From contig NZ_FMZU01000003.1 in NCBI RefSeq assembly GCF_900101545.1, forward strand, positions 186,001 to 250,000: a stretch of 64,000 nucleotides of DNA, given 5' to 3'. Positions within the stretch are counted from its first letter, which is position 1. Each line of letters begins with the position of its first letter. The notes beneath the pieces are model-generated. The model saw only the letters and a program-made list of their open reading frames with translations. It made no database searches and was not told where the DNA came from. Below, piece after piece: positions 17,416-25,544 of the stretch. Both the position numbers and the translations under genes were made by a program. This DNA is from Variovorax sp. CF079. GTDB taxonomy: Bacteria; Pseudomonadota; Gammaproteobacteria; Burkholderiales; Burkholderiaceae_C.

Positions 17416-18513
17416 TCACCTCGCCGCCGGCGCCATCGCCAGCCGCTGCACGCCCAACGGGCCGGCGACGAGCAGCCAGTCCGCTTCCATCGAGACCACG
17501 TCGAAAGCCGCGCCCAGGCCGGGCATCGGCGCCATCGGCGCAAAGCTGTCGCCGAGCGCGGCGCCGATCAGCAGCTCGCCCGCCTGCGTCGCCAGCACCA
17601 GCCGGCCGTCGGGCAGGAGCACGCCGTTATTGAGGGCCGCGTGGGTGCCGGTGGCCAGCGGCTTCCAGCTCGCGCCTGCGTCGGTCGAGCGCCAGGCGGT
17701 GCCGCGCAGGCCGAGCGCGACGATCGCGTCCTTCGAGGCCGCCATGCCGAACCAGGTGCCGGGATACGGCGTTTCGATGCGCACGAAGCGTCCGGCCGCC
17801 GCGTCCAGGCGCATCACCAGGCCGAGTTCGCCGACGATCACCACCTGGTCGCCGGCCTGGCGGATGGCATGCAGCGAGTAGCCGTCGCGGTTATCGGTGC
17901 GGTCGAGCCACGGCTCCCAGGTCGCGCCGCCATCGGCCGTGTGCAGGATCAGGTTGAACTGGCCGACCACCCAGCCTTCGCGCTCGTCGCGAAAGTGCAC
18001 TGCGAGGAAGGGCCGGGTCGGCCCCTCCTCGGCCATGCGCTTCGCCTCGTCGCGCGCCCGTGCGAGCGCCGGATCGCCGGCCACGCCCTTCTTCTCGTAG
18101 TACGAGACCATCAGCGCTCCGAGGCTGCGGCCGTCGAGCACGCGGCGCCAGTTCAGCCCGCCGTCGGTGCTGCGCAGCACCACGCCGTCGTGGCCCACCG
18201 CCCAGCCCTGTGTCGAGGACGGAAACTGCACCGCGAGCAGGTCGGTGCTGACCGGCGCCGGACGCTGCTCCCAGGTCCTGCCGCGGTCCGCGGAGCGCAG
18301 GATGTGGCCGCGCGGGCCGACCGCGACGACATGCTCGGCATCGACCACCGCCAGCGCATAGGCCGGCGCGCGAAGCGAGCGCGGCGTCATGCGCGCCGGC
18401 GCATCGAGCGGATCGACGAAAGCAGCGGGTGCGGGCGGCCCGGCCGCCGCGGCGACCACGATCGACGCCCAAAGGCAGGCCGCGATCGTCGCGAGGGCTC
18501 TCAGCTGCGGCAT
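17416..18513 (-). CDS. YCF48-like beta-propeller, secreted
   Basis: A protein of about 365 residues with a signal peptide (LRALATIAACLWASIVVAAAA) and at least four BNR/YCF48-type repeats such as LRSADRGRTWEQR, LRSTDGGLNWRRV, LHTADGGATWEPW and WRSTDAGASWKPL. These form a beta-propeller, likely periplasmic, similar to photosystem II assembly factor Ycf48. In this gene context it is thought to assist the neighbouring RND transporter. ATG 18513 is chosen because it puts the signal peptide at the N-terminus; a GTG at 18558, next to the upstream stop, would add 15 residues. Confidence 0.8.
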   Translation of the reverse strand: MPQLRALATIAACLWASIVVAAAAGPPAPAAFVDPLDAPARMTPRSLRAPAYALAVVDAEHVVAVGPRGHILRSADRGRTWEQRPAPVSTDLLAVQFPSSTQGWAVGHDGVVLRSTDGGLNWRRVLDGRSLGALMVSYYEKKGVAGDPALARARDEAKRMAEEGPTRPFLAVHFRDEREGWVVGQFNLILHTADGGATWEPWLDRTDNRDGYSLHAIRQAGDQVVIVGELGLVMRLDAAAGRFVRIETPYPGTWFGMAASKDAIVALGLRGTAWRSTDAGASWKPLATGTHAALNNGVLLPDGRLVLATQAGELLIGAALGDSFAPMAPMPGLGAAFDVVSMEADWLLVAGPLGVQRLAMAPAAR

Positions 18514-18558
18514 GGCACGAGCGGAGGACAAGGCACCGTGGGCCACTCTCGCGTGCAC

Positions 18559-19920
18559 TCAGCGCTGGGTCCGGCGTGCCAGGCCTTCGGGGCTGTAGAA
18601 CGCGTCGGCATCGACCGTGTCGATGTCCACGAACAGGCCCTTGTAGCCCCCGAGGATCGAGGAGTTGTACCAGGCCCCGGTGCCGAAGTCGAAGTAGAAG
18701 GTGCCGCCCTGCACCATTGCCTGCTTGTCGTAGGCCCAGACCGTCGGATTCAGGATGCCGCGCGAGAGCTTGCCGGTGGCATCCCAGGCGTCGACCACCA
18801 CCGCGCCGGGGATGTCCTCGTCGAGATAGAAGCGGCGCTTGGCGGCCACGTGGCGCGCACCGGGCTTGAGCGTGGCGTCGATCACGGTGACGCGGTGCAG
18901 CTCCCAGCGCATCGCGTCCGGGTTCGGGTGCCCCTTCATCAGGACGTCGTCGGGTTTGGAGGCCAGGTACTTGTAGGCGTTGTACGGGATCAGCATCTCC
19001 TTGGTGCCGGCCAGCTTCCAATCGAAGCGATCGAGCCGGCCCGAGAACGCGTAGATCTCGTCGTACAGCATGGCCCCGGCGGCCGTGGCGACCGGAAAGT
19101 CGTAGCTCGCGTCCGGCGACAGCCGCACGCGGCGCTGGCCCGGCGTGTAGGCCCAGGTCTTGTCGGGCTGCGCCACCGGATTGATGAACTTGCGCTGCAG
19201 GTTGCCTTCACCGGTGATTCGCGCCGGTGCGGTATAGATGTTGTTGTTCATGAAGTACTGGCCGCCCTTGGCGTAGAACTCCTCGGCGCTCAGCTTCGGG
19301 TTGAAGTAGTCGTTCTGGTTGCGGTTGTTCACCTCGGCCGTCATGACCTTGTTGCCGCCGCCATCCACGTACCAGGCCTGGCCGTAGGTCCACGAAGACG
19401 CGCCCTTGTTCGTCAGTATCAGGTTCCACATCCCCTCCTGCCCGGTCTTGGGAGCCGGAAAGGGCATGCCGCCGAAGCAGCCGGTCACCGCTTCGCCGTC
19501 CTCGATCGCCTTGCAGCGGCCGGCGGCATTCTTGCGGGTGTTCTCGACGTACCACGCCGAGTAGTTGGCCGGCCGGCGTGTCGGGTAGACATCGAGGCGG
19601 AAGCTCGGGTAGCGCTTCAGCAGTTCCTTCGTCGCCTCGGAGAGCTTGTCGGCGTACTGCGCCATGTTGGCCGCGGTCACGGTGTAGAGCGGCTTGTCGG
19701 CGGCATAGGGGTCGACCCAGAAGCCCGAGTCCTTCTTGAAGCCCGGCGGACTGGTGCTGGCCGGAAGGCCGCCGTCCCAGGCCGGAATGCTGCCGTCCTT
19801 GCTGGCCGCCTTCAAGGCGCCCCAGGGCAGGCGATCGCCGTCCTCGGCGTTGGCTGCGGGAACGAAGCTCGCGCCGATGCCGAGGCACAGCGCGGCGGTT
19901 GCAATGTGTCGAATGTTCAT
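18559..19920 (-). CDS. DUF1329 family periplasmic/outer-membrane protein
   Basis: A 453-residue protein with a clear signal peptide (residues 1-25, ending PAANA) and the DUF1329 features: a YPTRR segment, AYTPGQRRVRLSP, and a C-terminal region rich in aromatic residues. The fold is related to lipoprotein-localisation (LolB-like) barrels, so binding of a hydrophobic ligand or OM lipid is plausible; biochemical function is not established. ATG at 19920 has AAGGAA 6-11 nt upstream. It is the second gene of the envelope operon, 20 nt after DUF1302. Confidence 0.88.
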   Translation of the reverse strand: MNIRHIATAALCLGIGASFVPAANAEDGDRLPWGALKAASKDGSIPAWDGGLPASTSPPGFKKDSGFWVDPYAADKPLYTVTAANMAQYADKLSEATKELLKRYPSFRLDVYPTRRPANYSAWYVENTRKNAAGRCKAIEDGEAVTGCFGGMPFPAPKTGQEGMWNLILTNKGASSWTYGQAWYVDGGGNKVMTAEVNNRNQNDYFNPKLSAEEFYAKGGQYFMNNNIYTAPARITGEGNLQRKFINPVAQPDKTWAYTPGQRRVRLSPDASYDFPVATAAGAMLYDEIYAFSGRLDRFDWKLAGTKEMLIPYNAYKYLASKPDDVLMKGHPNPDAMRWELHRVTVIDATLKPGARHVAAKRRFYLDEDIPGAVVVDAWDATGKLSRGILNPTVWAYDKQAMVQGGTFYFDFGTGAWYNSSILGGYKGLFVDIDTVDADAFYSPEGLARRTQR

Positions 19921-19940
19921 CTCGGTTCCTTCCAAAGTGC

Positions 19941-21647
19941 TCAGAACGCGGTCTGGTAGGTGAAGCTCACGTAGTTGCGATCGCGGAAGTTCGCCAGGCC
20001 GGAGGCGAAGAATGGCGCTGCGCCCGGGCCGGTGGCAAGGTTGCCGGTCTTGCCGCCGCGTGCGGTGTAGGCCAGGTCGAACTGGTGCTTGTACTTGCCG
20101 GCCAGGTACTCGATCCGGATGCCCGGACGGATCAGCCACGACCCCTTGGGCGTGACGCCGGCGCCGACTGCGGCGGCATTGCCCGCCAGGCCGTAGGTCA
20201 CGAACAGGGGCGCGGAGATGTCGACGCTCGGGAAGACCTGCTGCCACGTCGGCGTGAACGACAAGGCGATGCTGGCGGCGTTGCGCGTCGAGCAGCCGCG
20301 CAGCACCAGGTTGTTGGTGCAGGCGGGGTTGCCGCCCTCGCCGTTGTAGAGATTCGCGCCGCTGGTGATCTTGGCCAGGTGCATGGCGTCGAACTGCAGC
20401 GCGATCGAGCCCGAGTCGAAGAGCGCATTCTTGTTGATGGTGGAAACGCCGCTCATCAGGAAGTGGACCGTGTTGCCGCGCGGGCCTTCCATTCCGGGGT
20501 CGTTGATGAGGCCGGGGAAGGTGCCGAATGCGAAGCCGCTGCGCACGTTCAACGGCATCTTGCGCCGGTAGTTCAGCTCGATGCCGGTGCCCCAGCCGCC
20601 GAGCAAGGTGTTGTAGGTCAGGCCGATGAGCTCGATGTCCTTCGCGTAGACGGCACGGCCGATGCGCGAGCCGTTGGGGCCGACCGCGATCTGGCTCAGC
20701 CAGCTCGGCGTCTTGTCGTCGAAGCGGCGCAGCCAGAGGCCGAAAGCGTCGCCCTCGAGCTTCTCCGGCGACCACTTCAGGCCCAGCGCCACATCGCCCT
20801 TGTCGCCCTGGAACGACTCGCCGCGCCGCACGGCCGGGTTGGAAATGAAGGTCGGGCCTTCGAGCGCGGTGTCGTTGACCTGCCAGAAGGTGCCGCCTTC
20901 GGAAATGCGCGAGGAGCGGAATTCGGCCGTGTACTGGCCCATCAGCGAGAACTGGTTGTTGATTTGCCAGGTGGCTCCGACCTGGCCGATCGGCAGCGCC
21001 GTTTCCTTGGCCGAGGCACCCGGGCTCAGGTCCGACTTGCGGCCGTCGTTGGGCGCCATCGAATAGGACACGCTGCCGCCGTTGCCGAACAGGAATTCGC
21101 CGGGCAGCCAGGCGAAGCGGCCGGCCTTCAGGTTCAGCGACGTGCCGCCGAAGCCGAGGTTGCCCCAGGCGAAGGCATCCATGAACTCGGCGGACGGGCC
21201 CTTGTAGTAGCGGTCGATGTAGGGTGTGAACTCGTTGCGCGCATAGTTCGGAACGGTCGCGAAGCGCGGGTCGCTGCGGCTCTTGTCGGGGAAGTTATTG
21301 TCGTACCAGCCTGCCGCGCTGAGGCGCAAGCCCATGTTCTTCTTATAGTTCAGGTCGAATTCGGTGTAGACGTCGAAGCGCGACAGCGCCGTGTCGTTCT
21401 TGCCGAACAGCCAGTTGCCCTCGTCCACCGCCGGCGAGTTGACGAGCCGGAGATCACGTTCGCCGGTACGCATCGCCGCGTTGTATCGCAGCGTGGTGTC
21501 GAGCGTGAGCTCCAGGTCGGGCGAGCCGGTGTCGATCTTGAAGGCGGCCGCAGGCGCGCCCATGGCCACCGCCGCGCTGATGCAGGCCGCCTTCAAGGCG
21601 CGTTCGCCGCGCGGAGTGCGGCGGCGAATCCCTCGGTCTTTGTTCAT
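19941..21647 (-). CDS. DUF1302 family outer-membrane protein
   Basis: A 568-residue predicted outer-membrane barrel: N-terminal signal region (to about residue 35), many alternating beta strands, and a C-terminal phenylalanine (VSFTYQTAF) as needed for Bam recognition. DUF1302 proteins nearly always pair with DUF1329 and are linked to import of hydrophobic substrates. It is the first gene of the operon; ATG 21647 is preceded by GGAG at 7 nt. The GAAC-N3-GTTC operator at 21735-21745 lies in its upstream region, so induction together with the catabolic genes is likely. Confidence 0.88.
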   Translation of the reverse strand: MNKDRGIRRRTPRGERALKAACISAAVAMGAPAAAFKIDTGSPDLELTLDTTLRYNAAMRTGERDLRLVNSPAVDEGNWLFGKNDTALSRFDVYTEFDLNYKKNMGLRLSAAGWYDNNFPDKSRSDPRFATVPNYARNEFTPYIDRYYKGPSAEFMDAFAWGNLGFGGTSLNLKAGRFAWLPGEFLFGNGGSVSYSMAPNDGRKSDLSPGASAKETALPIGQVGATWQINNQFSLMGQYTAEFRSSRISEGGTFWQVNDTALEGPTFISNPAVRRGESFQGDKGDVALGLKWSPEKLEGDAFGLWLRRFDDKTPSWLSQIAVGPNGSRIGRAVYAKDIELIGLTYNTLLGGWGTGIELNYRRKMPLNVRSGFAFGTFPGLINDPGMEGPRGNTVHFLMSGVSTINKNALFDSGSIALQFDAMHLAKITSGANLYNGEGGNPACTNNLVLRGCSTRNAASIALSFTPTWQQVFPSVDISAPLFVTYGLAGNAAAVGAGVTPKGSWLIRPGIRIEYLAGKYKHQFDLAYTARGGKTGNLATGPGAAPFFASGLANFRDRNYVSFTYQTAF

Positions 21648-21734
21648 CGAGTCTCCAGTTTTGTACGAATGGGGAACCGGCCGGGCCGGCGTGTCGCGCC
21701 GCCTTGCGTTGGTCGTTGCGTCATGCCAATACTC

Positions 21735-21745
21735 GAACAGTGTTC
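21735..21745. promoter_or_regulatory. GAAC-N3-GTTC operator before the envelope operon
   Basis: GAACAGTGTTC is an exact match to the island operator, 88 nt upstream of the DUF1302 start and in the 139-nt gap after MFS copy 2. No unambiguous -35/-10 pair was picked. Confidence 0.55.
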
Positions 21746-21786
21746 ATATCGTTGCACAGGACCACTGGCACGTCAACCAACGACTA

Positions 21787-23256
21787 TCAGTAGTTACCCG
21801 GTGATCCCGATCGACCCGGCACCTGCAACGGCAGCGGCGCCCCCGTGCTGTGTCGGCGCGGCAAGGCCATGGCGAGCAGCACGCCGGCGCCGGCGCAGGC
21901 GATGACGAAGGCGAAGGTGAGCAGATAGGCGCCTGGGCTTGGATGCGTGCCGGAGCCCCGGGTCGCATCGGCCACCGTCGAGCTGGCCAGCAGCAAGGTC
22001 GCGAACTGCGTGCCGATCGCGGTGCCCACGGTGCGCACCACATGCGACATGCCGTTGATCTCGCTGGTGCGATCGGTTGGCGCGACCTCGACGATCAGGT
22101 TCGGGATCGCCGCATAGAGGATCGAGCCGCCGAGGGTGATCAGGAACGCGACTGCGACCAGCAGCCACACGGCGTCGTGATGCAGCAGCACGGCCACCCA
22201 GCCGGCGCAGATCACGGCGCTACCGATCAGGGCCGCCCGCCGCGCGCCATGCCGGGCCGCGACATGCCCGCTCCAGGGCGCTCCGAACAGTCCCGCAAGG
22301 CTGGCGGGCAACTTGATCAACGCGGCCAGCGTGGCCGTGAGGCCGAGGCCGATGCCGGTCCACGCCGGCTGCTGCGCGAGCAGCAGGATCACGAGCATCA
22401 GTTGCGCCGTGCCGAGGCCGAACAGCGCCATCAGTCCCATCGCCAGCCCGGTCTGGCGTTCGGCAAAGCGGCGTACGTCGATCATGGGCTGCGGGTGGCG
22501 CCATTCGTGGCGCACCCAGACCGCGATCGCCAGCAAGCCGGCCGCGATCAGCCCGAGCGTGACCGGGTCGGCCGGCCCGCTGCCCTTCATGCGCGTGACG
22601 GCCCACAGCAGCAGCGCGACGCCGGGCGCGAAGAGCACCCCGCCGAGCAGGTCGAGACCGCCCACCACCGCACGCTGCACCGAGGGCGGCAGCAGCCACG
22701 CGACCGCCACGATCGACAGCGCCGTCTGGCCGACCGAGAACCAGAAGATCCAGCGCCAGCCGGCATGATCGACCAGCCAGCCCCCGAGCAGGATGCCCGC
22801 GCCGGCCGTGAAGCTCGCCATCGCCGCGACCCAGCCGATGCCCACCGGCACGCGCTCCTTCGGCAGGTGCTCGCGCACCAGCCCGATCGTGAGTGGCAGC
22901 AGCGCCGCCGACATGCCCTGTACCGCGCGGCCGGCGATCAGCCACGGCAGACTGGTGGCGAAGGCGCCGATCAGCGAGCCGGCCATCGCGAACACCAGCG
23001 TGAGGATCAGCAGCCTGCGCCGGCCGTACAGATCGCCCAGGCGCGAGCTCAAGCCGGCCGATACCGCGCCGACGAGCAGGAAGGCCGTGATCAGCCAGCC
23101 GACGCCGACCGGATCGCCGAACTCGCGCATCAGCGTGGCCAGGGCGCCGTACATCATGCCGACCTCGAAGGAGCTGTTCACCTCGGCGAACACCAGCACG
23201 GCGAGGATCAGCAACCAGCGGCGGCTCTCGGCTGCCTTTGGGGGATCGAGCTTCAC
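21787..23256 (-). CDS. MFS transporter (DHA2-like), copy 2
   Basis: A 489-residue MFS protein, paralogous to the one at 13495-14964 and of the same length. It shows SSRLGDLYGRRR, GILLGGWLVDHAGWRW and VRHEWRHPQPMIDVRRF. The conserved antiporter motif suggests efflux or proton-coupled transport of a pathway compound. It lies 80 nt after the XRE-MarR regulator and 139 nt before the DUF1302 gene, so may be transcribed with the regulator. ATG 23256 fits the paralogue N-terminus. Confidence 0.85.
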   Translation of the reverse strand: MKLDPPKAAESRRWLLILAVLVFAEVNSSFEVGMMYGALATLMREFGDPVGVGWLITAFLLVGAVSAGLSSRLGDLYGRRRLLILTLVFAMAGSLIGAFATSLPWLIAGRAVQGMSAALLPLTIGLVREHLPKERVPVGIGWVAAMASFTAGAGILLGGWLVDHAGWRWIFWFSVGQTALSIVAVAWLLPPSVQRAVVGGLDLLGGVLFAPGVALLLWAVTRMKGSGPADPVTLGLIAAGLLAIAVWVRHEWRHPQPMIDVRRFAERQTGLAMGLMALFGLGTAQLMLVILLLAQQPAWTGIGLGLTATLAALIKLPASLAGLFGAPWSGHVAARHGARRAALIGSAVICAGWVAVLLHHDAVWLLVAVAFLITLGGSILYAAIPNLIVEVAPTDRTSEINGMSHVVRTVGTAIGTQFATLLLASSTVADATRGSGTHPSPGAYLLTFAFVIACAGAGVLLAMALPRRHSTGAPLPLQVPGRSGSPGNY

Positions 23257-23336
23257 GAATGTCTCCTCGCGCCCCGTCCCAGGGGCCTTGTCACCTGCTT
23301 CCGAGACCGTCGCAGAAAGCGATTGGATCGGAAGGT

Positions 23337-24086
23337 CTAAGCCGGCCCGTCGAAGGGACCCTCGGCGCCGCCCTCCAACTGCTGCAGCAGGCGCCTCAGG
23401 CTGTTCGACAGCCCCCGGCGCTCGTCTTCGGCCAACGCCCGCACCGCCTTGAAGACCGGTGCCGGGTGCGTCATCAAGCGGTCCAGCGTCTGGTCACCGC
23501 GCGCCGTCATGCGGACCATCTGCCCGCGCCGGTCGAGCGGGTTGTCGACCCGTTCCACCAGTCCGCGCGCGACCAGCCGGTCGAGCCGCTTCTTCAGCCC
23601 CGGCAGCGAGATCCACAGCCGCTCCTTCAGCCCGGTGGGCGTGCTCTCGAAGGGCGGCCCCATGCGCCGCAGCGCGCCCAGCACCATCACCTCGCCGGAA
23701 TTCAGCCCTTGCGCTGCGGCCAGCGACGCGATGCTGCGCTCGATGTGATGCCCGAGGCGCGTGAGCCGCGCCAGGACCGCGAACACCTGGGGATCGACCT
23801 GCGGCCAGGCACGGCGCCAGCTCTCGAGATTGGGCTGCACGACATCGTCGTACGCCGCCGCCGCCGCCGGCGCCACGGGCGCCAATGTCGGCGCCAGGCC
23901 GAGTGGCGCCGCGATGCGTGCGAGCACCGACTGCTGCAGGTCGTCGCCCCGTTCGGCGCGCACGATCTGCGGCTGATGCACGCCGGCGCGCCGCGCCAGC
24001 TCGCGTTGCGACCAGCCCGCCGCGGTGCGCTTCTGCTTCAGCAACTCGGCCCATGAGGATTCGCTCCGGGGATTGGGTTTTGTCAT
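23337..24086 (-). CDS. XRE-MarR fusion transcriptional regulator
   Basis: A 249-residue regulator with two DNA-binding parts. Residues about 14-64 form an HTH_3/XRE domain (SQRELARRAGVHQPQIVRAE). Residues about 85-245 form a MarR-type winged helix (helices around SGEVMVLGAL, LKKRLDRLVARGLVERVDNP, DRRGQMVRMTARG). The fusion is uncommon. It probably controls its own gene and the SDR-luxEC operon, because the same inverted repeat lies just upstream of this start (24102-24123) and at 27923-27944. ATG 24086 starts 16 nt downstream of that repeat, so bound protein would block transcription. Confidence 0.82.
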   Translation of the reverse strand: MTKPNPRSESSWAELLKQKRTAAGWSQRELARRAGVHQPQIVRAERGDDLQQSVLARIAAPLGLAPTLAPVAPAAAAAYDDVVQPNLESWRRAWPQVDPQVFAVLARLTRLGHHIERSIASLAAAQGLNSGEVMVLGALRRMGPPFESTPTGLKERLWISLPGLKKRLDRLVARGLVERVDNPLDRRGQMVRMTARGDQTLDRLMTHPAPVFKAVRALAEDERRGLSNSLRRLLQQLEGGAEGPFDGPA

Positions 24087-24101
24087 CGGTACGCCTGCTC
24101 G

Positions 24102-24123
24102 TTGATATCTTTCACGATATCAG
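24102..24123. promoter_or_regulatory. Inverted-repeat operator TTGATAT-N8-ATATCAG
   Basis: The core TGATATC-N6-GATATCA (24103-24122) is a perfect inverted repeat with 7-nt arms, lying between the luxC-like stop (24144) and the regulator start (24086). A near-copy with the same spacing is at 27923-27944. Autoregulation by the XRE-MarR protein is inferred. Confidence 0.6.
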
Positions 24124-24143
24124 CGAAGGCCCCGCACGACCGC

Positions 24144-25544
24144 TCAGCCTTCGTCGTTGACCCAGCGTACGAAGCGGTTCAGCGGCAGGAAGCCGTCGTG
24201 CGAGATACCCGCCTCGAAGGCCACCGCCTTGCCGAGTTCGACGATGCGCTGCACGCCGGCCGCAGCGAGTGCATCGCGCAACTCGGCCTTGCGCTCCGGC
24301 GGGTAGACGCCGACGGTCTGCGTCGCGACGCTGGCGCAGCCCACCGCCGAGGCGAGGCTCGTCACCGGCACGACGTTGACGACGCGGCCGTCCGGATGAA
24401 AGTCGACCTGCTCTTCCGAGCGGATCACGAGCCCGCGGCCCTCGTAGCCGCCCCAGACGCGGTAATGCGGCTCCATGCCGCGCAGGCCGTCGATCTCGTC
24501 GCGCAGCTCGGCCGACAGCGGGCTGCCGACCGCAGAACAAGTCTCGCGCTGCACGCCCAGCCGCGCCTGCAGCAGCGCGCAATAGCGATCAACCTCCTGG
24601 ACCGAGCCCTCGACGAACTGCACCCGGCTCGACGCGCAGGCCTGCTGGTTCATGATTGTCGCGTCGGTCGCTGCGCGCTCGGCCACTTCGGCGAGCGCGG
24701 CGTCGGAAGCGAAGGCCTCGCGGCCGATCAGCGAGATCGAGGTCTTCGGATCGAAGGCCACCAGCTCGAAGCCCGGGCCGATGTATTGCTTGACGCTGCG
24801 GATCGTGCTCTCACCGCCCCAGGCCACCACCTTGTCGAAGAACTGCGGCCGGAACAACAGGCTCTCGACCTGGGCGTCGCCGCCGCGCCAGTAGGCGGCC
24901 GAAAACGAGCGCACCAGCGGGTGGCCGGGTGCGACCGCCGCCATCGTGCGCAGGATCGCGGTGGCCGTGAAGAGATCGTTGGAAGGCAGCTTGATCAGGT
25001 GCACGCCCTTCGTCAGCGCGCCCCGCACCACCGACATCGCGGCCACGCCCGGCGCGTTGCCGGCGATCACGTGGATCAGCCGCGGCGGGAACGCGCGCAT
25101 CCGGTGGGTGCGCCCGCTCGGCGCGCCGGCGATGACGCGCCAGCCGTCCAGTACGTCGGTGCCGCCGAGTTCCTGCTCGACCTGGAAGATCAAGCCGCGG
25201 CGGTCGAACACGCGGCCAAGCCCGGCATAGGAGCGCTGCAGCACGTCGCGCGGCAACGGGCTCGTCCGCATGCTGAACTCGAGCGCCTCGGCGAGCAGCC
25301 CGTCGGGGTCGCGCTTCAGCCGCTCGCCGGTCGCCACGAGCAGGTCGATGATCTCCGCGAGCGGCGTGTCGAAGGCGGGGCCGGGCTCGCGGCGCGTCCA
25401 CACCAGCGCGTTCAGGTTCAGCGCCGGGGTTGCGAAGCGCGCCTGCGGGCTGCCGTACTCGCGGGCCGCTCCGGTGACGACGCTGCCTTGCACGACGTGG
25501 CAGACCGGGACCGCGGCACTCGCCATGGTGGTGGTCGTGTTCAT
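24144..25544 (-). CDS. LuxC-like acyl-CoA reductase
   Basis: A 466-residue member of the LuxC family (NAD(P)H-dependent acyl-CoA or acyl-enzyme reductase giving an aldehyde). The catalytic cysteine is probably Cys303 in NQQACASSRV, with HVIAGNAPG and LIKLPSNDL forming the cofactor site. It overlaps the LuxE-like gene by 4 nt (ATGA), as expected for a two-component acid reductase. No luciferase (luxAB) or luxD thioesterase is nearby, so the role is metabolic: reduction of an acyl intermediate, or the reverse oxidation of an aldehyde to an acyl-CoA. Operon start is the SDR at 27746. Confidence 0.83.
   Translation of the reverse strand: MNTTTTMASAAVPVCHVVQGSVVTGAAREYGSPQARFATPALNLNALVWTRREPGPAFDTPLAEIIDLLVATGERLKRDPDGLLAEALEFSMRTSPLPRDVLQRSYAGLGRVFDRRGLIFQVEQELGGTDVLDGWRVIAGAPSGRTHRMRAFPPRLIHVIAGNAPGVAAMSVVRGALTKGVHLIKLPSNDLFTATAILRTMAAVAPGHPLVRSFSAAYWRGGDAQVESLLFRPQFFDKVVAWGGESTIRSVKQYIGPGFELVAFDPKTSISLIGREAFASDAALAEVAERAATDATIMNQQACASSRVQFVEGSVQEVDRYCALLQARLGVQRETCSAVGSPLSAELRDEIDGLRGMEPHYRVWGGYEGRGLVIRSEEQVDFHPDGRVVNVVPVTSLASAVGCASVATQTVGVYPPERKAELRDALAAAGVQRIVELGKAVAFEAGISHDGFLPLNRFVRWVNDEG

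Noticed and set aside
15204..17633. An 809-codon plus-strand frame opposite the RND transporter
   Set aside because: Histidine/arginine-rich antisense shadow; the minus strand encodes the membrane helices.
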